A stretch of 64,000 bases of DNA from Pholis gunnellus. Its lineage: Eukaryota > Chordata > Actinopteri > Perciformes > Pholidae. The translations under genes and the position numbers were made by a program. The notes below the pieces were generated by a model that saw only the letters and a list, made by a program, of their open reading frames with translations, was not told the DNA's origin and ran no database searches. The stretch is from positions 20,576,986-20,640,985 of the forward strand of contig OU342807.1 in NCBI GenBank assembly GCA_910591455.2, written 5' to 3'. Of the stretch, positions 12,181 through 23,051 are shown one piece after another (position 1 is the stretch's first letter; each line of letters opens with the position of its first letter).

Positions 12181-12956
12181 GATGTTCAGCTGTATTGACT
12201 GCACAGTTTGGTCCTCAGCGTACCAATGCCTTGAGAGTGTGCTTCTGATACGACAAATTATCGTTCTGAGATGTACTCAAACGAAGCGACAAACATAGTA
12301 ACACAGATGGCAGCACACCATTTAGACATGTGATTCTCAGCATACTGTCACAGGAAACTGAGGGCTGGTGGGACGAGTTATTTTAGTTGACCACTTTTAC
12401 CTGTTTGGTCTTGCAGGTGCATGATGGGAATCAAAAACTATCATTGCTAAGAACGAGTAAATGAGTATTAAAATATATGTGATGGTAAAATTATAATGAT
12501 GGGCGGATAGACGGATAGATAGATGAATGGATGGATGGATACTCTTTACTTAAGGGAAGTTGAACATTAACTTCTAAAAATGCATGACCACATGAAGTTT
12601 CTTTTACCAGTACAGCATGTACTGTAGTTTTGATTTACTGAAAGACAGGAAAGAAGACAATAACCTTCACAGTATGGTGTTGTATTACTACTAGAACTTA
12701 ACAATCCACTACCACAGTTGTATGTAGTTGGACATAATCAGAGTAAAGGGGATGGTGAATCTGCAGGCTTTTAGTTAATAATTGAACAAAGAAGAGCCAA
12801 GTAATTGCAGAAATAATACTGCATCGTGGCCCAGTGACTTCCTCTTTTTACTTCCCTGTTTCCGAGGGCATCTGTACAGTATATAATCCTATAAATGCAA
12901 AAATATTGTGGGATTGGTCCAGTCCAGAGTTGAATTAGGTGAAGTGAGAAGACAGC
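12181..12956. promoter_or_regulatory. Divergent promoter region of lectins B and C
   Basis: There are 776 bp between the start codons of lectin B (minus) and lectin C (plus). On the C side a TATA-like AGTATATAAT lies at about 12878-12887. A PU.1/ETS-type site lies at 12836-12850 (minus strand reads TAAAAAGAGGAAGTC). On the B side GGAAACTGAG near 12353 resembles an IRF half-site. PU.1 and IRF factors drive myeloid and lymphoid genes, which would suit immune lectins; the binding itself is inferred. A GATA/GATG-rich microsatellite sits at about 12505-12540. Confidence 0.5.
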
Positions 12957-15900
12957 ATGACTGAGGATATCTATGCCAAGCCAGACCTCACCAAAAAAGT
13001 TAGATTTCAGAAAGGCGTGAAGGAGGACAGAGACACAGACGTCTGTGATGACATCGACAATGTGAAGATTTATGACAACGTCTGGGCAGAGGAGAGTACG
13101 CCACCAGAAAAATCAGAGGACAACATTACTGAGGAACAACAGCCAAGTATCTATCTGCCTGTCCTACATACATAGCATGTTGTACTTACTGTAAGATTAG
13201 ACAAATGAGACACAAAAAACAACTTTTAAAAACAAAGTTTATCTATAAGGCCATTTTTAAACATGGATAGCTGGAAATAACTATTTGTTCAAGGGTATGG
13301 TCACTAATTCTCAGCTCTCATCAGCACTGTTAATTTGTGCCGACAGCCGTTTCAGTCAATGGGAGTTCAGAAAAGAGGAATGTGTTCGGAGCCGCTGCGG
13401 TGCTTCTGGGCCTGCTGTGTCTTCTCCTCCTGGTGGGGGTCATTGTCCTGGTGGTCCTATGTATGTTTTACAAATGCATCTATTCTAGCCAATGGTTGTA
13501 AACGTATAAATATATATATATATATATGATGTAAGAGATCTGAGCCCTTCACATGTTGGACCCTTGCTGTGGCAGATATTCTAGAGAGAAATCGACTGTC
13601 GGTGGAAAATGCCAACCTGACCAGCGAGAGAGACAAACTACGGACGAGTTACAGCGAAGTGAAAGTCTTCAATCACAACCTGACCCTAAAGATGAACCAG
13701 TTAGAGGAGGAGAAAGACCATTTGAAGGCAACGAACAACAACCTCACCAACGAGAGAGATGAATTACAAGACCTGCTGGATGGTGAGTGAAAATAAGAGG
13801 ATTTTAATTAGATGATTATATTGTTTATATATTCCCTCGGAAATGGTTTCTGGTATCATCATAGACATGTAATTAAATTATAATAAATCTTAACAATATC
13901 ATTTTTTCCCCATAAAGTAAGATTTATCAATTTCCATTTGTCTAAATTTAACTTAATTTTTTGCATTAAATGGACCATATTAATAGAAATTATGTTTTCG
14001 ATATCTGAACACAGCCTAATACCCAAACATTTCAGTCCTCTTGGGATCCATTTAAACTGGAATGTATGGAGCATTGATCGATTACATCCTCTTGATATCG
14101 GCATTCATTCAGATTTTTGCCAATTGATTTTATACCCTGATATTTTTGAAAAGGATTCAATTGTAGAATGGACAGAAGGAACTGACATCAAAGGGTCCTT
14201 GATCAGTAGTAAAATGTCATCTGCATAACTATTTCTTGACAGGGAGCAATTGCCAGGCAACCAGCAGAGAGTCCAGTGTTAGGGCTACTGTCCCGACCAG
14301 AAAATAAACATAACCTCCCATAAAATGGCTATCGTCATTTTTACACTTTGATTTTTGTTATCAGCTTCAGGATAGGCAGATTTTGTTACCCTCAAACAGA
14401 GCCAAGCTAGCTGTTTAACCCTGTTTCCAGTCTTTATTATTAAGCTAAGCTAACTAGCTGCTTCATATTCACAGTACAGACACGACAGTGATATGACACA
14501 ACTGGTCAACTACTTTTAGCTTACCACTGTTTAGGTATTTAAAAGCTTTTTAGCTAATTCAGACAGATGAGACATGACCAACAGACAGTACAGGATATAA
14601 AAGCAAAAAAGTGATGTTTGCCTAAAGCTGTGTATTGTGTTTTGTCTTTTATCTTGGCATGGGGTTATATACAGTATTATTTGACAGAAGGCGAATCATT
14701 TTTCGTTGTTAAACAGAGAGAACATGCTGTCCCAACAAATGGACAAGGTTTGGCAATAGTTGTTATTTAACATCCACCTCAAAGAAAAACTGGTCTGACA
14801 GCAGCCAGGACTGTAGAGATCATGACGCACAGCTGGTGATCATATCAAGCGAAGAGGAACAGGTGAGTGGAATTAAAAAATGTCTCTTTCATTTGAACTG
14901 GAGTACTACAGACTCTTTTTTTTTCTTCATTTTTTGTAAATGCTACCAAAACACAAACGCTGCTTCCCTTCACAAACTCATTCCATTAATATCAGGAGTT
15001 ACATTTTACAGTGTTATTGATGTTCAAGATTTGCATCAGAAATACATGTAAACACAGGAGCAAAACAAACCTATGTTTTTTAATAACGGAGTGAGAAACA
15101 TAAATGTTCACTTACTTTGATTTTAATTGACAAAAGTAGGCATTTGGCCTTTTCTAAAGGTGGAAGTAGTAAAAAAAAGAAAAAGGTTAGTGCAGGAAGG
15201 AAGGTTCATTTCTTCCTTAAATGTACGAAAAGGGAAAAGAAAGTCTGTAATGACTTCTGCAAAGCTGCAGAACAATGTGAACAATTTAAGAAGGAGATCA
15301 AAAACAAAGGGGAAATGATGCATTCATTGATGATACATACATTGCGAATATTGTGAGAGCAGACAGCAGACATTTTGACATGTCACAGTGTGAAAGGCAC
15401 AGGTGTTAACATTAACGACAGCTCCGTTGAAGTGTCCCAGTAAGACATGACAGTGTGACTGTGAACCAGCATGCTCAACTCCAGGACCCTGAAACTCAAG
15501 CAGCTAAATTGTCGTCATTAATTTTATTATTTACACCTGCTTCTTCCACAGTGACATGTCAGGTAGGTGTCATCAGGAAGTCACCTAATCTCTTTGGAAT
15601 GACGGTAAATAAACAATAATAAATAATTGATCATTATCTTTGAAATCTAGGAATTCATCAGCTCGTTTAAACAGCGGACGTGGATTGGTCTGACCGATGA
15701 AGAGAGCGAAAATGTTTGGAAATGGGTTGATGGAACGCCACTTGACAAAGAGTACGACTTTTTCCAATTTCTTATTCATTGACTGTCACTGTGCCATGTT
15801 CAAATTGTGTGTCAGAACAGGAAAAGAAACAGTGCCTATTCAATCAATTGATCAATTTACATTAAAGCTCAGGGCTTCCAGCAGTCCTAACACAGAGAAA

Positions 15901-16205
15901 TGATCCAGAATCTGACTCCCACAGAAACCTGAGCTTGTTTGTTTGTATTTAATTTTTTGTTAAAATGATAATTATGTGGGACCTCACCTCATTATAACAT
16001 GCTCTGAGAGAACAATGTTAAAAGTATTCATTTGTAACGGTTTAAATCTTTGTTCATCTCTAGGTACTGGGGAAATGGACAGCCGGATAATTACAACGGG
16101 GGGGGAAACTGTGTTGAGATCTCAACGGCTGATTCAAAACAAAACTGGAATGATTTGCCCTGCAGATACAACTGTCACTTTACCTGTGAGAAAATACTTG
16201 AATAA
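12957..16205 (+). CDS. C-type lectin receptor C (type II membrane, intact)
   Basis: Six exons join cleanly: 12957-13146, 13347-13460, 13576-13782, 14717-14862, 15651-15751, 16064-16205 (299 residues). The 63-residue tail holds EDIYAKPD and KIYDNVW tyrosines, neither a strict ITIM. The transmembrane exon is GLLCLLLLVGVIVLVVL, and the stalk is a coiled coil with several N-x-T/S sites. The lectin domain spans roughly residues 172-299, with CPNKW, WIGLTD, WKWVDG, a GQPDNYNGGG loop, NCVEI, WND and the final Cys. All usual calcium ligands are visible, so calcium-dependent, probably galactose-type, binding is predicted. Tail, transmembrane and stalk resemble lectins B and D more than A. Exon phases (1,1,1,0,2) are those of fish CD209/CLEC4-like genes. 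It probably acts at the surface of immune cells; that role is inferred from family and promoter. Confidence 0.9.
13507..13528. repeat. (AT)n microsatellite in lectin C intron 2
   Basis: Short alternating AT run between the transmembrane and stalk exons. Confidence 0.85.
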
Positions 16206-16213
16206 AATAAAAC

Positions 16214-16485
16214 AATTAGTAAATGTACTTGTATTTGTAGAGCACCTTTCTAGTCTTCCGAGCACTCAAACTGCTCCATGCGACATGTCAACATTCACCA
16301 GTTCACACACACATTCACACACTGATGGCCGAGGCAAGGTGCCACCTGCCCATCAGATCTAAACTCGCGCACATTCACGCATACTCGCACACGCGGACGG
16401 CACAGTCTTCGTGAGCAATTTGGGGTTCAGTGTCTTGCCGATGAGTGGACCACCCCGCTCTTCTTCTGAGCCAAAGCCACGCCAT
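16214..16485 (-). repeat. SINE-like fish repeat, reverse orientation
   Basis: Contains TATTTGTAGAGCACCTTTCT, TCTAGTCTTCCGAGCACTCAA, GGTGCCACCTGCCCATCAG and GCAATTTGGGGTTCAGTGTC, phrases I recognise from a very common teleost repeat. The head of the element (rightmost, reverse strand) reads GGCTTTGGCTCA. It starts within ten bases of the lectin C stop codon. Confidence 0.65.
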
Positions 16486-17371
16486 TACTGTGCATTCTTG
16501 AACTGGTTGAATTTGTTTTGCTCTCAAACATGGAATATGTCAATACATTCTGCTCCTCTGAGAGTACAGGGGTGAATATCTGTGCTGTATTCTTTATGTA
16601 CAAGAAAGACCCTGAGCTCAAATTCAGTAATAATAAATTCATGAATCATTTTTTGCGTCTGTGATGTAATAAAACGTTTGTCTGGGCTGATTTAGTAGAT
16701 GGGGCATTCCCTCAAATCAATCACTCTGTCTCACCCCCTTGGATTTGAACTATTTTATCCTACATTGTAAGCTATATCATGAAACATGTTTGATTAACCA
16801 GAATGACCTTTCCAGAAGACTGGGGTCCTCAAAGTTGACCCATATTGGACCCCCGCCCCTCCTAAAGACACAGATACAAAAAATAAACAAATGTGTGGTT
16901 CTCTGATTATCAAAAAGCTGACAAACTGTTATCCATAATTTCAATAATTTTGGTACATAATAAATGTAAATGCAAATTGGGGTTCTTTTTTGCCACAAAA
17001 ACTTAATTTTCAAAAGATTATTACTAATTCTACAACAATGTGGAAATGTGAATGTAAGGGAGCCTGACAAGAGATGCTAGGAAGGTTTAAGGAGGCAGAC
17101 AAGAAGAGAAAACTGTGTACAGGTATAACAACAACTGGCCCCATGCTACACAGGCTAACAAATAATATGTACAAACAACAGAAAACAAATAAACTGTTAA
17201 TATCATTACAACTGAGAGAAACCTAACTCAAATTACTGGATCCGATTTTTACATCTGATGCACACCTGGCACCCATTTTATTGCAACACAACCTATACTA
17301 GCCTGCCCTCATGTGGACAGAGGTACACACTGACATCCAAACCCCTTTCACAGTCAATCAGCTACTGCTTG

Positions 17372-17408
17372 ACAGCCTATGGCTCCATCACCAGGAGCCA
17401 TAGGCTGT
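17372..17408. repeat. Perfect 15-bp hairpin
   Basis: Arms ACAGCCTATGGCTCC (17372-17386) and GGAGCCATAGGCTGT (17394-17408) enclose a 7-base loop. Function unknown. Confidence 0.9.
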
Positions 17409-19714
17409 ACCATTCCTGCAGGTAAAGTCAGTTTCCCCAAAATTACATTCATCAAACCAATAAACGTGAACAAACTTAATGATGGTAATGGTGAAAAGAA
17501 GTGGTCATGATATATGAACTATGGGGAAACAATTAAGTAACACGGCAATGATGGTGAAAATGGGGACAAATGACCCATTCTCACCCACTTTGTCAAAGTG
17601 AACACCAGTGGAAACATCAGAACACAATGCAGATCACACTGACAGCACAGTGCATGCTGGGAAGCCATCAGACTACATGATGTTAAGGTGCTCTGGCACA
17701 CCTGCAGTGGGCGGCTCAGACGACCGGTTCAGCTGAACCTGTGTTCGTTTTGGCAGAGCAATCAGCTCCAGTTATGCTCGCAGCTGTGTTTTAAATCTTC
17801 AAACTTGAAGTTGAATGGACACGTTCTAAAGTGCAGCTCTGCTGGTCAGAAGCTTTTTTTTTTTTTTGATGCACGGGTATTAAAGGCTCTGCACATCCAC
17901 ACGGGTGTTTTGACTTTGGCTGATTAGCTCTCTAGTTGGGTGGAGCTCTGCTAGGGATCACGTGAAGTCCACGTGAACTATAGGTCTAATTAGGCAGCAC
18001 AAGTGAAAACACCTGTGTGGGTAGACTGTGGGTCTTTAATGCTGGAAGAGTAGGCTATCTTAACAGGAATGTCCTACAACACATTCACCACATATGACTT
18101 GTCATTGTCATAGTAGTGTCAGTCGCACAAATGTCACTTAATGTAAATCATTTCTGTGCATTGTAGACCAAGACACAACAATTTCTGTGCAAAGCTAAAA
18201 TTTCACCGTACACAAAAGATTTCTTAAGATAAACTAAAACCTTCAAAAGTAAGAATATATCACTGTGAATATTAGTGATTCCACTTTTTTTGTTTACATT
18301 TTCTGTTCTAAATCTTATGACGGTTTCTTATCAGGTCATAGTTGTGTTGTATGGCACAAGAAAATTACCATATCACCACATTCACCACATATTACTTTTG
18401 GATATTTTTCTGTGTGAAGAAGGTAGAGAAAGTTGTTTAATTTAATGTAAACTGTAGACCCTAGATCTTATTTTTAAATCTATATTCAAAATGTCATTGG
18501 TTTGTCTCAGCCTCCTTACAATCACTCATTGTTGTCTCTGTTTTGGTTCATTTATTGTATGTTTTGCTTTTCTGTTAACACTAATTGGTCACTGAAACTT
18601 GACCATTTATCTCTGGTTATAGACAACAAATCAAATGTCAAAGCTCACTGATGACCACGTAAACTTAAGAGGAACAAGCAGATGCCAAAACTGTAATTAC
18701 TCCCAACTTCCTGTTTTTCTGCTCTTCCCCTTTCGGCGTCATCAGTGTGGATGTCCATCCTCGTTCAGAAAACAGACACAACTATTATATCAAGATTTAA
18801 AACAAACTCTGCCATCAATCGTTAAGTTATATTAGCCACAAAATGTCGGGGGACCTGTACGCTCAGTCTGGCATCATCAACCAGGTTTACTGTGATCAGG
18901 ACGACACAGAGAGTAGAGTGAACATCTACGTCAGCGCTGAAAGCTTGAAAGTGTATGACAATCCCTGGGTGGAGGTCACGTCACCAAATACACCACCTGC
19001 AAAGGCTCAGCACTCAGGTACGGAAACGACGAGCATGAGCAACAGTTTTTATTCTCTTCATTTTTTATGTTTCAATTTCATTTAATGTGTCGCTTCAGTG
19101 TGGTTTGGTAGTGTGGTGCCGCAGTGATTTTATGTTGATTCTGAAGAGGTGTTTAAATGAAATGTTCTTGTGTTTGATTAATTGCAGCATTTAGTACTGT
19201 AGAGCTAAAACCAGTAATAGATGACTGTATCCTCAAAATGTATTGTTTCTTTTTGTCAGTCATCAGTGAAAACTCCAGAAAAAGGAATCATGTCAGAACT
19301 GATTCAGTGGTTCTGGGTTTGCTGTGTCTTCTCCTCCTGGCCGGGATTGTCTTTCTCGCGGTCCAAAGTGAGTTTTTCCTCATTCTGTTTTGGCGTTAGT
19401 AACAGGAACGTTAAAGAAATCAACACTTCACATGTTGATGAATGTGATGATAACTTGTAGGAATATTCAGTTGCTGTTTTGTTGTTCCCCCAATAGAGAA
19501 TAAAGACAAAACCAACTGGAGAAGAGTGAGAGACCAGTTATTGGCAGATAACGCCAATGTCAGGAAAATAATTGACCAGTTAAAATCCAATAACACTGAA
19601 CTCAGCAGGGAAAGAGATGGCTTGTGGAGGAAGTTTTGTAGTAAGTAAAAATGCTGTGTCTTCACAACAATCTATTACCATACAAGGTCCTCTGTTTCAG
19701 ACATATTTGGGTTT

Positions 19715-19930
19715 GGGCGGCTGTAGCTCAGTGGGTTGAGCGGGTCGTCCTTTAACCACAAGGTTGACACCAACTCCTGTCTGCATGTGTCCTTTAGCGA
19801 GACACTGAACACTAAGTTGCTCTCCGGGGCACCTCACATCAGCCCACTGCTTCTAAATGCTTAGGATGGGTTAAATAAAGATGGCATACTTCATGTATGT
19901 ACTTACATGACGATTCTAATAAAGTTTACA
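19715..19930 (+). repeat. tRNA-derived SINE-like repeat
   Basis: The head reads GGCTGTAGCTCAGTGGGTTG, which fits a pol III A box, with a weak B box (GGTTGACACC) about 45 bases on. The body has GACACTGAACACTAAGTTGC and the tail GGATGGGTTAAAT, followed by AATAAAGTTT. Lies in lectin D intron 3. It is not a tRNA gene: the fold and the B box are not intact. Confidence 0.7.
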
Positions 19931-20054
19931 TAATGTGACTGACAGCTATGATTTCTAGTGTTGTGATATGTGGTGGCATTTCAGATAGCAAATAAACAAA
20001 ACACAATATACACCTATGGCAGACAACACAACGGCACCTTACAAACTATTCGTA

Positions 20055-20440
20055 AAGTATTTCCCTTTTATACCACTTTATACTTCTACTCCACTAGATT
20101 TTTGAGGCAAATATTGTACTTTTTAATCCACTACATTTATTTGACAACTCTAGCAGCATTACAGATTTAGATTAATGCAAAAAAATAAATCAACAAATAA
20201 AGGATCACCTTTTTTTATAAATTAAGCTACTTTGTTATATAATGTATATTATTTAGAAACGGCCTACTCTGTTTAATGACTACTTTTACATTAGGATCTT
20301 TAAGTATATTTTGATGCTATATTTTGTACTTTTACTTAAGTAACATTTTGAATGCAGGGCTTTTATTTGTAATAACGTATTTCTACACTGTGGTACTTTC
20401 ACGTATACATAAAAAATCAGAGTACTTCTTCCACCACTGG
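20055..20440. repeat. Dispersed fish repeat
   Basis: Contains TTTATACTTCTACTCCACTA, TACTTTTACTTAAGTAAC and the terminal phrase TACTTCTTCCACCACTGG, all typical of an abundant teleost interspersed element recalled from many fish introns. No coding capacity. Boundaries are approximate. Confidence 0.6.
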
Positions 20441-21020
20441 TCAGGGATTTATCATAATGGACTACACTTTCATGGATGGAATAAAGTAATAAAGTCTCAG
20501 AGCAGAAATCAAACTGTGTCCCAGATGTTTCTGTCCAAAACAAAGGCCTTTTTACAACTGCCAGACACCTGAAATATATTGCAGAGCGGGTGATATTGAT
20601 TAACATGAGGTGTCTTTTCTGGGTTCTGAACATGTGATTTAGTGTTCTGCTTTTAAGCATTTGGACAGTATTTTGGGGTTTAAACATAAAAATGTAGAAT
20701 GTCAGTTTGGGGCTTTGTATTAAGATTTTGGGGCTTGAAACTTGAACTCAGTTGTGAAAACTGAGCAACAACAACGATAAAATACTATAATGTCGCCCTT
20801 TGAAACACAGAACCGAAGCCCAAGAAATGTAAGAACCTGGATGATTTCTGATGCAGAGAAGAACTGGGATTGGTCTCCTGCTGATCATCACGGAGAAGTA
20901 TGTGTTGAATTTGTTGTTCTAGGACATTTTAGAATGATTTCCTTTTTTATTGGGTTGTATCACGTCAGGGTGGACATCCTGGATGTAAAGGGGTATGTAA
21001 GGGGAAATATAACTTTCTAA

Positions 21021-22859
21021 AAATAAATTATTTACATTGTATACCAAAACACATTCTTTCCTGTGCAAGGCTAAAATGTTGCTGTGTTATAAAGCACACC
21101 CCAGATCCAAATGGGTCATTGTTAAGAGTCTTAAGTGAAGCTTAAAGCTTCAAAAGCAACCATTAAGAACATTTTTTGCCTGCTATTGTAGGGTTTCTCT
21201 ATCAGATGTAAAGGAGGTAATATATGCAGATTTGGTATCAAATTTTGCATCTGCATGACTCGAATGTCATGAATGTGTTTCCTCAATCTCTGTGTCCTCC
21301 TTTTAGTCAATGTGCTTTTGTGGTATTGCACATTAGAAATACCATTTGTTAAATAAAAGGGGACCAGATTAATGGCCAAACTACTCCTTTGTAAAATAGA
21401 TGTTTTGTTTTAAGAGAATCTCAAACATAATTATAATCACCTCATATGTTGTCATTATTTCAGAAAACAGCTTGCATGTTTTATATATTTAAAAAATATA
21501 TATATTTTAATTTTGTGTGGGTTTTTTTGTTCTCTCTCTGCAAGTATCAGCATGTCATTCATCAACCAAATGAAGACTGTTGTAACTTGTGATGGAAAAG
21601 CCACATGATGAAGTTGGAGATCAGTGGGATGTTCAAACATTGTGTGCCAGAAGATTTCACTGAATACAACCAATTTCCACATTCTGTCACTGTTCTAATT
21701 GTGTTGCATTAGCACATTTCTATTTTAAATATATGTTTAATAAATGTTTGTTTGCACTGGAGAGTTACCTGATCATCTGACTGGACTTTGTTGCTGCTTT
21801 GTTCCTTCATCTCAGAAATTAAGTTTGTGAATAATCGCAGCGCAATCTCCTGCAAACAAATGTATTATTAAAGCTTTGACTCAACAGACTTTGACTGGGG
21901 TTTTCCTTTTGCATCACACATTGCTATATTGCAGAAACGGTATGTTCAGAATTAATATTATGTTGAACAATAACCAAACAAATGTCCCATGTTGTATAAT
22001 GCAACTCCTTAAACTAACTGTATTGCATTGCTTCTTTTTCTCAAAACAGCACATAATGAAACATTTATTCAAATTATAAATTATGTATAGTAGGCTATTT
22101 TTAGGCTCAACCGTTTCTCCTCTCAAGTACCATCAGATCAATTGTCACATCTTTATCCATACTGTGATGATGGTATTCAAAGTCACACAATTAAAAGGTA
22201 CATCCCACTCAGCAACCCAACAAATCAGCGTCAATGCAACAGCAACAAGTGCGTTCAGGAAGATTGTGTTAAAATGATTGTGTGGTGGTAGAACCTGACA
22301 GAAACATTAAAAAAATATATTAAATGGTTAGTATTCTATTTCAATCTTACAATGTAATTGAATCCCTGGGTTTTTAAAATGTCTTTTGAAAATTTGTGGA
22401 AAGGGCTCAGTGGATTGTAGTCCAGCAGAATATGTATTACAGTAATAACCACACTCACAAAAAAAGGCTGAGACTCCTTCTTCCCCCATGATTTTTGAAA
22501 AGTACCTCATATTTGGACTGTGTACCTGGATGAAAGTGGAAAGACTCATGGCCTTTCAATTAATTACACATTTTCAACCAAATCTCTTAGTATTTGAGAT
22601 ATTCTCGTAATTGACAGTGAAACAAAAAACAAATAGGACCAAAAGACATTTAAGTTAAGATTAAGCAGCCATTTGTGCTGCCAAATTGTACATGACTTAA
22701 AAAAAATACAACACAAATCGTTCAAATACAAAACATTATATACAACTATTGTAAGCCAAAGATTTATTCTTCACATTTTATATATATATCATCCTCTTCC
22801 ACGACTGAATAACGTCACTGGTGCGCAGACACAAAATAGTACCACGGGTGTGCCAGTTG
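21021..22859. other. Gap between lectin D remnant and ddx5, nothing recognised
   Basis: AT-rich sequence with scattered short frames and no splice-supported exon. Missing lectin D exons were sought here and not found. Confidence 0.5.
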
Positions 22860-23051
22860 TGTGACGCGCATTGATACAATGTTATCTGCCCAGTCTGACC
22901 TCACATCCGTCCCTCTACAGCTTTTTGTCTGCCGGCATTTTCTTTTTGTTTTGCCTGTGCCGACTTTAGCTCTTAGATAAATCTTGTGTGTTGTTGACCG
23001 GGTACAGGGATTTCTACAAAGGCTGCTTCTACCACAGTCGTCTGCTGCACA
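22860..23051 (+). promoter_or_regulatory. ddx5: ddx5 promoter and 5' leader
   Basis: CpG content rises from about 22860 and stays raised into intron 1 (to about 23530), as in a CpG-island housekeeping promoter. A pyrimidine-rich stretch precedes the leader, and no TATA box was seen. The exact transcription start is not known. Confidence 0.45.

Larger units (their letters stand above)
16206..18842. other. Intergenic region between lectins C and D
   Basis: It begins with a SINE-like repeat (16214-16485, reverse orientation). The rest is unremarkable AT-rich sequence apart from a perfect hairpin at 17372-17408. No lectin exon or other conserved ORF was recognised. The last 150 bases before 18843 hold an ETS-type motif (about 18705-18718, minus strand ACAGGAAGT) at a distance from the start similar to that of the PU.1-like site before lectin C. 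Confidence 0.5.
18843..21020 (+). pseudogene. C-type lectin receptor D lacking its lectin domain
   Basis: Three good exons join in phase 1: 18843-19017 (tail MSGDLYAQSGIINQVYCDQD..., with KVYDNPWVEV), 19260-19367 (transmembrane, GLLCLLLLAGIVFLAV) and 19497-19640 (coiled stalk ending RERDGLWRKFC). The next recognisable piece, 20811 to about 20898 after an AAACACAG acceptor, looks like an eroded first lectin exon. It reads AEKNWDW but has lost the paired cysteines and the LVVI core, and the frame has shifted. Later lectin exons were not found before ddx5. If spliced in phase, translation runs on to a stop at 21018-21020, giving a lectin-free receptor. This is either a pseudogene or a membrane stub. 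Its tail, transmembrane and stalk closely parallel lectins B and C. Confidence 0.65.

Noticed and set aside
19715..19800. Possible tRNA gene
   Set aside because: It has an A-box-like head, but the B box is degenerate and no cloverleaf forms; better explained as a SINE head.
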